Shown here: positions 9,761 to 21,969 of the stretch, one piece after another
How positions within the stretch are numbered: the stretch's first letter is position 1
Layout of the letters: each line of letters starts with the position of its first letter
Assembly: GCA_022036555.1 (NCBI GenBank)
Contig: CM039129.1
Location: forward strand, 25,160,553-25,224,552
DNA length: 64,000 bases
Direction: 5' to 3'
Source: Microstegium vimineum
Lineage: Eukaryota; Streptophyta; Magnoliopsida; Poales; Poaceae
Program-made: the position numbers and the translations under genes
The notes under the pieces: model-generated
Told to the model about the DNA's origin: nothing
Seen by the model: only the letters and a program-made list of their open reading frames with translations
Databases searched by the model: none

Positions 9761-12700
9761 ATGTCACGGCAATATGGGACAAGTTGGATGCGCATGGACA
9801 AGTATGATCCTGTTTGGCAAGAGAAGTTCAACAAATTTATGGACACCATATTTGTTGGGACAACAACTGCAAAGTGTCCATGTGCTAGATGTCGTTGCAT
9901 GGTCTACAAAACGCGACGCGAGATTCATCGACATGTTCTGACCAATGGTTTGATGAGTGTTTCATCAAAGACAGAGAAGTACAATATCATCAAGGTGGCG
10001 GCCAGCTTGGAGGATCAGTAGACGACAATGATGATGGTGAAGGAGAAGGAGGTACTAACTACCTTGACGAAGGCGAGGAGATGGTTGGAGCATTAATCAG
10101 GGCTAGTATACATGGGGACATCATCCAAGGTGCAGATGAAGAGCCAAATGAGCGTGCTAAGAAGTTCTATAAATTACTAGAGGAGGCAAGACAGGAATTG
10201 TATCCAGGCTGCAAGGAGGCTACTAAGGTTTCTTTTATTGTGAGATTGTTTCAGATTAAGTGCATGCATGGTATGAGTTACGCTTGCTTGAGGAAAATCC
10301 TACATGTGTTCTCACTTGTGCTACCTGAAGGTCACTGTGTCCCAGACACATTGGAGAAAGTGCAAAGTGTAGTTCGAGATCTAGGTCTGCACTATGACAA
10401 GATACACGCTTGTGAGAATGATTGTGTACTATTTTGGAAGGAAAATGAAAAATTGGACAAATGTCCAGTATGTGACGAGTCTAGGTGGAAGGATGATGTA
10501 GGTGGTGCAAAGGGTGGTGATGACGATACTAGTGACACCAGTGATACAGCAAAGAAGAATCGTTTTCCACGTAAGATCCTACGTTATTTCCCACTAATTC
10601 CTCGGCTGCAGAGACTATATATGCGGGAGACCACGTCAACAGAGATGAGATGGCACAAGGAAAAATTGCCTAGTGATGGCAGAATGTGTCACCCAGCAGA
10701 CCCCCGGTATGCAAGCATGTGGATGAGAAATACAAGTGGTTTTCAAAGGAACCTCGTAATGTTAGGCTTGCTCTAGCATCGGATGGATTCAATCCCTTCG
10801 GGATGACAAGCTCAACATACACGACTTTGCCTGTGATCATAATCCCATACAATTTGCCGCCTTGGTTGCGTATGATACAACCTTATTGGATCATGTCGAT
10901 GTTAGTTCCAGCAGGACCCAAGTCTCCTGGAAACAATATTGATGTATACTTCCGTCCCCTCATAGATGAGCTAAAGGAGCTGTCGGAAGATGATGTTAGA
11001 ACATCGGATGTGAAGGTAAAGAAGAAGTTTACGCTTCATGCTCTTCTACTTTGGACAATCAATGATTTTCTTGCATATGCAATGTTATCGGGTTGGAGCA
11101 CCAAAGGGAAGTTTGCATTACCATATTGCAACAAGGACACAGATTTCTTGTGGCTGAAATGTGGGTCCAAGCATTGTTACATGGGGCATCGGTGCTTTTT
11201 GCCACGGATACATAAGTGGCGCAGGAACAAGGTAAGCTTTAATAACAAAACTGAAATTAGGGAGGCTCCTCAACCATTGAGTGGCCAACAAGTGAAGCAA
11301 CAGTTTGAATCTTTTGAGCAAGTGGTCTTTGGGAAAGCAACAAGAAAGAGGAAGCAACGTGAAGAAGAAACAAGATGACCTTTTTGTGACTCATTGCTTA
11401 TAAGGCATAATTCGGATGTGATGCACATTGAGAAGAACATCTGTGAGAGCAGTTTTGGAACTTTGCTTCAAATTGATAGTAAATGTAAGGATAGTGAGAA
11501 GGCCTGGCTAGACATGCAAAGTATTGGTATGAGGAAGGATCAACATCTTGTGATGGAGAATCATAAATATACTATGCCACCAGCTTTGTACACATTATCT
11601 AAGGATCAGAAGGAAATTTTATGCAGGTTTCTAGAAGGAGTGAAGATGCCTGATGGGGTTGCCTCCAATATAAAGAGAGGTGTTGACGTCAATGGTTGCA
11701 ATGTTTCTGGTCTTAAAACTCACAACTAGCATGTTATTCTACAAAAGTTGTTACCTTTGATTGTACGCTTTATTTTGCCAAAAGATGTTGTGGTCCCACT
11801 CATTGATCTTAGTGGGTTCTTCAATGCAATTTGTTCAAAGGAGCTACTACCGGCAGATCTTGATAAGCTTAGCAGTTCCATCGGAGAGACTCTTTGTCGC
11901 CTTGAGATGGTATTCCCACCTGCTTTTTTTCACATCATGATGCATTTGCCGGTTCATTTAGCTGAAGAGGCTAAACTAGGAGGTCCTGTGAGCTTTAGGT
12001 GGATGTATCCCGTCGAAAGATATTTACGTACAATGAAAGGCTATGTGAGGAACAAAGCGCATCCTAAAGGCTTGATAGCCGAGGAATATTTCTCTGAGGA
12101 GTGCTTGACGTTTTGCTCTCGTTTCTTAGAAGACGTTGATACCAAACTGAATCAAGCTGATCATCATGGTCGCTGTAAATGAGCCACCATCTGGGCTCAG
12201 CGTATTTAGCGATGTTGATTACAGCGAGAAGCTTGGATCTATTTTGGAGGTAATTGACAGAGAAGAGTTATTGAAGATGAGGCACTACATAGCAACCAAC
12301 TGTGAGGAGGTCAGACAATGGGTTGAGTACGTTCCATATATATTTTTGTTACATCATTATTGTTTGAGTTACATAAGTATATTACTAAATATTTGAATAT
12401 GTGTTACAATAATGCAACAGTGAGCATATGAACAAACTCAGGGAAGATGGCATAAAAAACCTTGAAAAACGACACAAGGAGCAATTTATAGACTGGTTTA
12501 AGGAGAAAGTGAGTAGTTAATTAATTTAATTTTATAGTTTCAGGACATGTGTGTTATCCACTGGTAGTTTAATTATATTATTTGCATTGTGTGTTTTGTA
12601 GATCACCAAGAAAATTAAGGAAGGCGTAATTAATGACGTCTTATTGCATGCACTTGCTAAAGGACCGGATCCTCGAGCCCGTGTGTTCACTAGATGCTTT

Positions 12701-13347
12701 ATCAATGGTTGTGTGAAGGGTGATGGCAGCACCGGCAATATGACATGGTATGAAGTGATAAAAAAATAATTGCTATTCAGTTCGAGAAGGGAAAAGAAGT
12801 TATTTTGTTTGAGTGTGACTGGTACGATGTACCAACTGCATCTACGAGCAAAGGAAAAGGATATAAGAAGGATCAATATGGGATTGTCGACATCGATACT
12901 AGTCGTTCTCGATATTCTGCTGACCCCTACATATTGACAACACAAGCTGAACTAGTTTTGTATGCTGACATACCAAACAAGCCTCATTGGTGTTCTGTTG
13001 TCGCAACGAAGCCTAGGAATTTGTTTGCTATGCCAGAATCAAGTGAAAAAGATGACGGTGACATGGACATATCCTTTCTCGAAGTGGGTGTGCAAGACAT
13101 GAGTGATGAAGCATGCCAACGTATGGATTTGTCAAGTTGGAGGAGAACAGGATTGGAAGGCTCTACTGGAGATTCAAGTGTTATTCAACTGGCGATTGCC
13201 CAATCTGTTCCTGAACTAGATCAAGCAGCAATTGTTGATGCAGAAGACGATGATGTTGATGAAGAAACATATATTGATGATGGAGTCGTTGCACCTGTAG
13301 CTACAACTGTTGGCGATCCCGAGGAGGAGGATGATTTCTTTATTTAA
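9761..13347 (+). pseudogene. CACTA-1 TNP2-type transposase (broken)
   Basis: The domain order matches CACTA TNP2 proteins. A transposase-associated N-terminal zinc domain (9761-9960, MSRQYGTSWMRMDKYDP then CPCARCRC) is followed by the TNP2 core (about 10140-11450; FSLVLPEGHCVPD, DKCPVCDESRW, NRFPRKILRYFPLIPRL, KEPRNVRLALASDGFNPFG), a DUF4218-like part (11394-12180; VMHIEKNICES, WMYPVERYLRTMKGYVRN) and a DUF4216-like tail (12805-13347; FECDWYDV). Plausible GT-AG introns lie at about 12330-12420 and 12508-12600. Breaks include frameshifts near 9945 and 10715, stops at 11376-11378 and 11727-11729, and loss of the segment before VMHIEKN. In a whole element the protein would bind and cut the transposon ends. 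Confidence 0.88.
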
Positions 13348-13800
13348 GTATATTTTATTATTAGTGCAGAAACGTACTGTATTAAGGCATGTATTTTTCT
13401 TGATGTGGTTTTAACTTGCATATTCATGTATTATGGCTTGGTTTTAACTTGCATATTCATGTATTATGTCTAGGTTTTATATTTCATGTACCTTTCTATA
13501 AGTCTACTGTATAAAATAAGATCCAAATATAACATCCAAATAGATACAACCATATATTCAACTGAGATAACATATAACATCCAAATAAGATCAACAGCCA
13601 TATATTCAACTGAGATAAATAGATAAAAGATATATATATATATATATATATTTAAGGAGTGCTTAACATAGTACTACTTAACTAATTAAAGAATGTTTAA
13701 TAGTAGTACTTAACTAATTACACAAGTGCTTAAGTCATGCTACATAAGAACAACCATCCTAGCTACTGAGCATTTGTTGACAGTCCACTATCCTAGTTAA
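13348..13800. repeat. AT-rich spacer with short tandem duplications
   Basis: No gene is seen. A segment containing GGTTTTAACTTGCATATTC is present twice in tandem at about 13408-13470. A segment of about 50 bp with AACATCCAAATA...CCATATATTCAACTGAGATA is duplicated at about 13532-13617, and a (TA)n run occupies about 13629-13652. This is typical of the region between convergent transposon genes. Confidence 0.7.
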
Positions 13801-14972
13801 TTGGCAACGGAGGGGGAAGAAGAGCCCGAGGGTGATGCCTCGTTGAAATACTTGCGCTTCAGGAGGACACGAATGTTCTCTCCCTTTTTTCTTATCTGTC
13901 AATTCACAAAGGTGTTCGGCCGTTAGCATATGTATATATATTTCAAATTTAGGAATCTTAAGTGCAGGAGCCAATGTCACCTCCTTGGCCCTAGGCCACG
14001 GCCAATCCTTTGTCTCCTCATTGCTGTCATGAGAAAATGTGCAAAGGACTGTCATCTTCTCGTTGATTTTGAACACGTAGGGGGAACCAGCTTTCTTCAT
14101 TACAAAAACAGAGTTACGATTAATAAATGTGACATAAAGGGACAATATCATTTATCAACATTTACCATATATGGTTGTTAGAAGAAGGCAGATTAAACAC
14201 ATAAATATGTTTATCATATTTGCTCTCAAACTTAGTTGATGATCAAAGATCCTTGACAAAAGTGACAGACAATCTTACCAAAATAACAGGTTCTAGATCA
14301 AGAATTAAGGCCTAGAAAAGATAGAAGTAGCGAGGAATATATCAGTACTCAAGATTAGTACACAACAGTAAGATCACAAGTAACACAGGTTATATGCTTA
14401 CAGAAACAACACAGGTTATCCGCCCAATATATAGTGCAATAATCACAAGTAAAAATATCTCAAATGTAAACCCAACAAGGCAATTCATTACTCACAGCTA
14501 CTCAATGATTGGAATTAACAGATAGGCCGAGAGCCACTGGTTGGAAAACATTTGAAACATACTAATTCTAGGTCGAGCCACTGATTGCAAATAAATCAAT
14601 AGCCATTGATTGGAAGTGCTAAATCAATCTCAATCATTTCAAAACATACTATATCTAGTCAATTAATGAATTTAACAAAAGAAAACCCAAACCTTTGGGG
14701 GGGGGAACCTCCTCCGCCTGTACGGGATGCAGCTCCTGCGCCTGGACGGGATGCCTCTGACGGTGGTGTTCTTGGAAGCCTGGAGGCACATAAGGAATCT
14801 CCGCCGCTTCCTTTTGCGCCGATGTAGTGGTCCTTGGCCGGTTCGCCGGCAGCAGAACCCTTCCCCTCCTGTCGCGCTTCCGCTTCGGCGACTCGTGCTT
14901 CCCTGCCAGAGTTGCCCCAATGGCGGCAGGGAATGGCGAGTTGTCCGCGGAGGAGGTGGCACCGACCATGTG
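13797..14972 (-). CDS. Possible second gene of CACTA-1 (convergent, unrecognised)
   Basis: I do not recognise the protein. A probable first exon on the minus strand (about 14970-14690) starts MVGATSSADNSPF and contains a basic stretch, SPKRKRDRRGRVLLPANRPR, that could act as a nuclear localisation signal. A later exon (14151 to about 13900) has MKKAGSPYVFKINEKMTVL and WPWPRAKEV. After a likely acceptor (GACAG) the last piece ends with KGENIRVLLKRKYF and a stop at about 13797. It converges on TNP2, whose stop lies about 450 bp away. By position it could be the TNPA-like second gene of a CACTA element. Exon borders are guesses. Confidence 0.4.
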
Positions 14973-14984
14973 AGCGGACGAGGG

Positions 14985-15180
14985 AGAGGATGCGGCGAGC
15001 GATGGGGGAGAGGATGCGGCAGTGGAGGCGACGATGGCGAGGATGCGGCGGTGGATGTGGGGAGGGCGCGGATGCGGCGGTGGAGGCGAGGATGCGGCGG
15101 TGGATGCGAGGATGCGGCGGTGGAGGAGACGGGGGCGAGGATGCGTCGGTGGAGGCGACGGGGTCGAGGATGCGGCTGAA
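14985..15180. repeat. GC-rich minisatellite, GAGGATGCGGCGGTGGA units
   Basis: The motif GAGGATGCGGCGGTGGA and variants repeat at irregular 30-40 bp spacing. Open frames in several registers (Arg/Gly-rich on plus, Pro/His-rich on minus) are by-products of this composition. It lies just upstream of the probable minus-strand gene start at 14970, as a GC-rich 5' region. Confidence 0.75.
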
Positions 15181-15636
15181 GTGGAAGTGATTGATGATAT
15201 TGGGGACTGGGGAGACGAAGGGGCGAGACGTAGGAAGTGGAACCGCCGCTCTTGATTTCCTGCATGTATAAACGACATGTGTGAGAGACGTGCGCGTAGG
15301 CCTGCTAATGGGTCGAGTTCAAACCGGTTTCGTGGGTAGACTTTGGTCAATTTATTTTTTTTGGTCAAATTTAGAAAAAAATAACACAAATTAGCTTCAT
15401 TATATTTTAAATTTAATTTAATTTATTTTGGTCAATTTCGATAATATTTTATAATGTGGACGCGAGCTTTTATCTCTAGGGTCCGGCTTGGAAAAACTAA
15501 GTCACATGAAAAAACACCATGACTACAAGTTGTACGTCTTGATGAACCTAACAACTCTCCTTGCTATGACATTTTCATCTGAGGTCATTTGCTGCTCTGA
15601 AAAATGTGTTTTTATAATATGTAAAACAAAGAATTA

Positions 15637-16316
15637 CTAACTCCTCATAAGCAATGTTGGAGTATCCCTTTTGAACTCACAAACACTTAGTGCAATGGAA
15701 GGCTGTTTTGCCTCTGACTTGGGAGGTCTTGGGGTCGACCCTGCACCAGCATCTTTTTTTCCTTTCTTTGGTCTTGGGGTCGAGCTTTCACCAGCACCTT
15801 TTTTTTGCCTTTCTTTCATTTTTTCCTTTTTCTGATCCTTTTCCCTTCTCATCCATCTACAAACAAACTTGATAATGTTTTAACAAACTTGATAACAGTT
15901 TGATAACAGCAACAATATAGATATATAATATAGGCAAATTGGTAATCACAACAGTTTGATAACAGTTTGATAATCACATCCATTATTTGTACAGCCATAG
16001 AGGCTAGATTGTCTTCACCACTACTACTACAGCTAAATTAAAGTGTTTAACATGTCTACCAACTTGATCATACATATTTGTACAACTAAAGTGGCATCGG
16101 TTCACTTCCTAGTGCTTCGGAGGCATGGCACTATCAACCAACCGTTGTTGCCGTCTTCTGGGCAATGGTCTTGGCCTCCTCAGCATCTTCTGCCGCCTTC
16201 TCTACCTTTTCCTTAATGTCGTCGACAGTCCACTGCAGAGCTCTGAGCTTGTTCATTATTGGTTTAGTAACCACTGCATCCAGGGCCTCCATCAGGGTGA
16301 GGTTATTCACTGGTGA
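15637..16316 (-). other. Possible minus-strand exons, coiled-coil type
   Basis: Two minus-strand frames look coding rather than random. 15852-15637 is rich in Lys/Glu/Arg with a repeated GSTPRP-like segment and ends in a stop. 16316-16132 reads LTLMEALDAVVTKPIMNKL, continues with DDIKEKVEKAAEDAEEAKTI and ends in a stop, a strong heptad-like helix. They may be 3' exons of a transposase-accessory gene of CACTA-1 or of a neighbouring element. I cannot assign a family. The rest of 15260-16600 shows nothing beyond AT-rich DNA and a duplicated ACTGGATTGTTCATTTAA segment near 16555-16625. Confidence 0.35.
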
Positions 16317-16619
16317 CTACATATATGAAACCAAAGAGCTACATTCAAAATATTATCACATTGACAGTTTCAGAGCACATTCATAGTAGTAATAGTAAGT
16401 ACTAGTTCATGTACACAAGATTGCAGCTACTCACATAGAACTGAAACTTGCAAAGAAAAAAAGCTAATATCATACATATTAGCATCATGATTAATAGTAT
16501 GATTAAAAGTTCACATAAATGTTTACTTCAATATCAACTCAAAATCAAGATTGTTCACTGGATTGTTCATTTAAGCAAGAAGGCAAAATCATATTACTAC
16601 TACTACACTGGATTGTTCA

Positions 16620-18286
16620 TTTAAACAAGATTGTAAAATAACCAGTTTCACATGTCCATGAGTGTAAAACACATCATGAGCATAGTTTATCAAATAACCA
16701 GTTCCACATGGCCATGAGTGTTTGAGTGCAGGAATGAAGAAATGAAGCAAAGTAGAGCCAGTGATACCCACATAGGGGGTCGGCCGACCACCCTATGGGC
16801 CCACCTGGCTCCCCTATCGGCCATGATCCAAGAGCGGCACTCTAGAGTGATTTCCAACCTTTGGATCACTCTATGTTTTCTCTCAATGGCTCACATGCAT
16901 AGCACATGGATCTATGGGCCCACACCAAGGAGATAAACGTGACAACCACCTCAGAACCAACAACCAACCTCAATGACATGTGGGACCAGCACTAGGGAAG
17001 ACGAAGTGGGCCAGACACCCCAAGGCGGGGGTCGGCCGACCGCCCCCTGGGCCCACTTGGTCCCCTGACCAGTGGGACCACTTCCAGAGGCTAGAGGAGG
17101 GCCCACCTGCCATAGGGGTGGTCGGCCGACCGCCCCCTTGGTCGGTTTGGACCCCTCCAACCGCCATACCTATTCCCACATGTGAAAGATCACCACCATC
17201 CACCCTTGGTCGGTTCAAGGGTCGGTTGGATCCAAGGGTGGAGGATTGAAGGCCCTGGATCACTGACGTGGCACTGGAGTAGCCCCTACTCCACCCCACT
17301 ATAAATAGAGGGTCCCACCCTCCTCTATACACGTGGTAAAGAAGCCTACAAACTCTATTCCTTAGATTGTTCTAGTAGTTAGTCTAGAGTAAGAGTTAGA
17401 TTTGAGTCGAGCTATGCTCAGGATTTCCGGAGTTGTCTTCTAGGAAATCTGGTATAGCTCTTGTATCTTTCGTTCTTTGTAAGACTTTATCTTATTCAAT
17501 ACATATCTTTTCTCTCTACTTTAGTTAATATTTACTTTGAGCATTTCTATACTAGATATAGTCTGCTATATGTTTTTGCTCTTTAATAGTCTTTATATCC
17601 ATAGTCTGTGATCCTTGTGACCTTTCCTGTATGCGATCATTGCCTGTCATAGGGTGCTTTGATTATAGATCGTAGTCAAAGTAGTAAGTTGTGTGTAAGC
17701 GTGGTGCTTATACATCATCTTATCCTTGGTTATCGCTTGTTGCACGGATTGTTTGTGGCAACTAGCAAGAGGTGACAGCCTTGTCTAGTCATTGTATTCC
17801 ACCACGTGTTTTTAGGAAAGTTCTTAAAAGGTAAGTCCCCCGTAAAAAGAGGGCGCGGTCCGGTAGGAGTTTTGTCCTCCTACTCATCTATCCCCTGGCC
17901 TAGCATACATGTATTGAGGAGGCAAACTATAGTGTTTAGACTAGTTAATTGGCTAAGTATATTGAAGTAGAGTGAATTGCTTAGGAGTCCCTTTACTCTC
18001 TCGTTGTCCTCCCACCTAGCTATTATATCTAGTCCGTTCTGAGTATCTTTTACATTGGCTTATTCATTCATCAACCCTTCCTATCACATATATCTTTTAC
18101 CCCTCTATACTAGTTGGTACTTAGTTGAGGTGTTCTCTAGGATCTCTATCCAATTATCATTTCTAGCCCAGCTTTCCCCTGGGAAAATATAAATTACGAT
18201 ACCTTGGAATACTCCTAGGTGAAGTGCTACAACGGTATAATCTGTGCGCTTGTGAATTTATCCAATAGTCATAAGAAATAGCAACA
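16620..18286 (+). repeat. G-family LTR, copy 1 (start approximate)
   Basis: This sequence is shared with 29607-30408 (+) and, on the minus strand, with 50400-50913 plus 61650-62492. The U3 part carries three perfect GGTCGGCCGACC palindromes (16778, 17030, 17120). A TATAAATA box lies at 17300-17307. The end ...AAATAGCAACA at 18286 matches ...AAATAACAACA at 30408. The start is not sharply visible: homology with the minus-strand copy begins around 16620-16690. Length and architecture fit an LTR whose internal genes are not present in this window. Confidence 0.7.
17300..17307 (+). promoter_or_regulatory. TATA box of G-family LTR
   Basis: TATAAATA sits after the GC-rich palindrome-bearing U3 and before the AT-rich transcribed part. 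The minus-strand copy has the same box at 61708-61701. Confidence 0.6.
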
Positions 18287-18340
18287 GAGGCTCACACACC
18301 CCTCTTCATTCATGGTGGACAAGCCTGCTTCAAGTGAAGA

Positions 18341-18387
18341 GATCTGTAGTCTAGTGTGGGAGTTAGAGTTGAGTTGAGCTATGCTTG
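18341..18387 (+). repeat. G-family LTR copy 2, left fragment
   Basis: GTAGTCTAGTGTGGGAGTTAG followed by GAGTTGAGCTATGCTT repeats the 17380-17415 part of copy 1. It is then interrupted by gypsy B and continues at 29607. Only 54 bp separate the end of copy 1 (18286) from this fragment. Confidence 0.7.
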
Positions 18388-19216
18388 TGTTGACACCGTT
18401 TTTTGTACTTGTCAATATGAACCGGATACACTAATCGGTAGAAGGGTAGTTGCACCGATCGGTAGAAAGATGGTTGCTTTTCCTTATCAGCATCAGAATC
18501 TCACCAATTGGATTGCCGATGAAAACAGGAGATTGATGAAACAAAAGAAGGTATTGGCTGATCAGAAGGGTGTTGCCGATGGAAATAGGAGAACATTGCC
18601 GATCGGGAATATTTCCAATGGATACAGGTTGATGTGGCTGACGTCAGCAGGAAGTTGCCGATGGCAATAGAAGGAGATTGCAGATTGAAAGAGTCTACCG
18701 ATGGAAAGTTTCATCGTGAGGAAAAACGGATAAGGAAACTAGCAATTTTATGCTAGTATTATTGTTTTAGTTTGAGTCCGACTCTTGCATGAGTCATTTT
18801 ATTTGCTTAAAAATAGGATTTTTGTTTAGGTATGAGTCGTGTCCATGTATAACTCCTTTTACTGGAGTATAAATATGTACCCAGGGGTGGTGTAGAAAAA
18901 ACAATCAATCAAATACAAAACCTATTACTTTTTATCTACGTTTTCAGCGTCTACTTTCATCGCATTAGTTCTAGTTTACCTACGAGTTCTCACGATCTCG
19001 ATGGGCTGCATCTACAAGATCTCCGTCGCCTTCGCAAGTTCCGCGTTTTGATCAAGTTGAGCCTTCACGTCCGGGTGTATCGCTGTCGTCTCGTTCAACC
19101 TTGTTCTATTTATCATCCTTGTCGATTAACTGGTCAAATCGACTGGCGCACCTTTGGAAATCGAGTTCGGGTATAAGCCCGAGGTGTTCGCAGATCCGAC
19201 ACCTTTTGTGTCAACA
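18388..19216 (+). repeat. 5' LTR of gypsy B (829 bp)
   Basis: It starts TGTTGACACCG and ends GTGTCAACA, giving a terminal inverted repeat TGTTGACAC/GTGTCAACA. A TATAAATA box lies at about 18868-18875 (GAGTATAAATATG). The downstream GGGCTGCATC...CCGGGTGTATCGC stretch is shared with the other family LTRs. Confidence 0.95.
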
Positions 19217-19240
19217 CCTCTTTTGGCACACCGGTGGGAC
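19217..19240 (+). other. Primer-binding region, gypsy B
   Basis: CCTCTTTTGGCACACCGGTGGGAC lies directly inside the LTR, conserved with C (51725-51748) and D. The TGG at 19224 would pair with a tRNA CCA end. The tRNA is not identified. Confidence 0.5.
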
Positions 19241-19266
19241 CCTATATACATCTCTTGATCAAGATC

Positions 19267-21906
19267 ATGGGTGGTTCTACTGACGTTGATCCGAAGAACG
19301 TCATCGAAGTCTCCGAAGCCGATCTGAAGGATGATCAGAAACAGCTATGGAGGAATACAAGCAGCTATATCTGAAATCCTTCAGCCTAAACAGGAGCAGC
19401 GATGCAGTCTAGAAGCAAGATCCGTCGTCGCCTCGGCAGGTCACTTTCGACGCCAATCCTGGTAAGTTGCAAGATATGGTTAATGCAGCGTTAAATCAGG
19501 CGTTGATTAGCCACTCCAATGTGTTGTCCAATACTGTATACAATGCTGTCATGCAATCTTTCAAAGAAGGACAGACACCTAGGTATGTTGGTCCAGTGTA
19601 TCATCAACCTAGATCGGCATCTGCGACGACTTCATCGGCGGCTCCAGCGTTCCAACTTGTGAATCCTTCTACCGATGAAGCTACACCACCGAGATCAAAC
19701 CCTGCAAGCGTCGTTCGGTTGAACACCGATCCGGTGGCATCGGCAATGTCAAGACATATAGTCTAGAGTCAGCCAACTCCCGCTAGCTGGTGGGGATACG
19801 GTATGCCTCTAGATTCATCTGTCGATGTTAAACTGATCAAAGGCAATAGTGCAGTGGGAAAAGCCTCTATGGAGTTGATAATATCCGCATAGCCGATGAG
19901 TCCGATAGTACATTACGCTACGTCTTCTCTAAATGCGCAGTTGCCGCCGGGAGATCTTCAGATGGCGATACCTAAAGTACCTTATGGGCAACCATTGCCG
20001 ATGCAACAAGATTTGGCAGTGATGAATCGTCCCATGATGATGGCAAATCCTCAGGCTGGGACGTCAATGCACCAAGGAGGTCAATTTGTTGATTATTCCA
20101 AAGTGCAGGAGCAGCAGGCGCCGGGTAGTTATCAATTATCGGCAAGTCACATGCCGATGACTTATAATCCTGTATGGACCAGTCCAGTTCAACAACAGGT
20201 AGTGCAACCTGAACACCAAGTAGCGGGAGCACAGCATTACCATTACCCGGCAAACTCTCAGAAGGAGACATCGGTATATCGACCGATGAATATCATGCCA
20301 CAGTATGCCCTAGTAGGTGTGCAAGGTTATACATCGGAAAATCAACCGGTGCCTAATATTCAGCAAGGTGGTGCTGCGCCTATACCAATTGGATCGGCTT
20401 ATCTGCCGCAAAGGCTAGAAGGGATGTATCCGTTGACCCAGCCAGTTAATATTTAGCCGATCCAGCGGCAGGATCAGGATGCGTACTGGGTCGATAAAAT
20501 AGCCGAGGTGATGAAAGAACACTTCGGTATAAATCCTAAGGTCAATACGTATTCTTATTGGACGCCGTACCCTCAGGCCTACGACTTGATTCCTCTCCCA
20601 AATTGGTACAAGGTTTAGGGATACATTGACCAAGATGATACATTGACGTTGGAGCACATCAACCACTTCATTATCCAATGTGGAGAGGCAGCTAACAGAG
20701 ATGAGCTAAGGGTAAGGTTGTTCTCGTCAGCTTTATCTGGATCGATGTTTACGTGGTTCATCTCGCTTCCTCCAAATTCTCTGATTACTTGGGCCGATCT
20801 AGAGAAGCAGTTTCACCAATACTTCTTCTATGGCGTTCATGAGAAGAGAATTACCGATTTGGTCAAGCTTAAACAGCGCAATGACGAATCGGTAGAAAGC
20901 TTCGTCCAAAGGCTTCGGGACGTAAAGAATAAATGCTACAACTTAGTGTTGAATGATCGGCAATTGGCAGATCTAGCCTTCCAAGGATTGTTGCCACACA
21001 TCAGGGACAAGTACGCATCTCAAGACTTCGAGAGTTTGAGCCATATTGTACAGAGAGTTGCCGATCACGAAGTTAAAGCCTTCGAACCTAGAAAGACTTG
21101 GAATAAAAAGGTGTCCTTCATTGAACAAGAGGAAGATTCTGAGTCAGATGAAGGGACGGATATCGGCGTTGTTGAGTGGGTAAAAGATAAGAAGCCGATA
21201 TCCTGTTTGTTTGGTCAAAAGGAGACTGAGAGATTCACTTTTGATATTGCTAAAGCTGATAGAATATTTGATCTGTTGCTTCAAGAAGGGCGGATTAAGC
21301 TAGCGCCTAATCAAGTAATTCCATCGGCTGAAGAGCTTAGAAGGATGAGGTACTATAAGTGGCATGATGCAACCTGACACAGTACCAATGATTGCAAAGT
21401 CTTTAGGCAACGGTTTCAGTCAGAAATCGAATCTGGGCGAATCAAGTTTGAATATTCTAAAGCTCAGAGGCCGATGAAGATTGACCAACATCCGTTTCCA
21501 AATAATATGGTGGAAACCAGTGGGAAAGTCAAAGTACTGACATCGGAGGTGGCCAAGAAAAATTCATCGGTGGACCCTGAACATCAAATAGCTATGCAGG
21601 ATGTAAAGGGAAAGAAGCTTGCCGATAAAGGAGAAGGTAAAAGAACTGTCGATGACAATCGGCAGTAAAACTTTGCCGACGACGTTTTTTGTGATCAGCG
21701 GCAAGGGGACCTACAATTTTCTTCTGGGAAGGGATTGGAGTCACGCCAACTGCTGCATCCCTTCTACGATGCACCAAAGCCTTGTGCAATGGGTTGGAGA
21801 TAGAATTGAAGTCGTCCGGAGTGAAGTCCCATCAATTGTTGCATTGGCAGAATCGGAGACTTATGAGCAGACCAAGTGCATATCTAGTGAAGCTTGGGAT
21901 ACATAA
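19267..21906 (+). pseudogene. gag: Gypsy B gag and protease remnant (broken)
   Basis: The ATG at 19267 gives MGGSTDVDPKNVIEV, then a frameshift near 19347 breaks the frame. Further open pieces are 19467-19766, 19896-20456 (Gln/Met/Pro-rich) and 20643-21377 (gag core with HFIIQCGEAANRDELRVRLF and FTWFISLPPNS). Stops interrupt at about 19764, 20454, 20616 and 21375. After 21640 a deletion of roughly 1 kb relative to C removes the zinc knuckle and the protease active site, leaving only the protease C-terminal half (TIGSKTLPTTFFVISGKGT, GRDWSHANCCIPS) to 21906. The gag-protease frame would end at the TAA of 21970-21972. Confidence 0.88.
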
Positions 21907-21969
21907 TTCCTCAAGGTGGCCGATTATCAGATTACACCGATCCAAGCAGTCGGTTCTGAAGAAGAGATT

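Larger units (their letters stand above)
9279..16600 (+). mobile_element. CACTA-1 (En/Spm-type) transposon, borders approximate
   Basis: This interval lies between the gypsy D LTR edge and the G-family LTR. It holds a near complete TNP2-type transposase gene (+) and, convergently, minus-strand exons that may be the element's second gene. I could not find a convincing CACTA terminal inverted repeat at either side, so the borders are those of the neighbouring elements. 9279-9760 holds only a GC-rich leader with a small open frame of no recognisable family (9317-9598). Confidence 0.7.

Noticed and set aside
14727..15255. Arg/Gly-rich plus-strand open frames
   Set aside because: Products of the GC-rich GAGGATGCGGCGGTGG minisatellite. 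Several registers are open at once and none has a domain.
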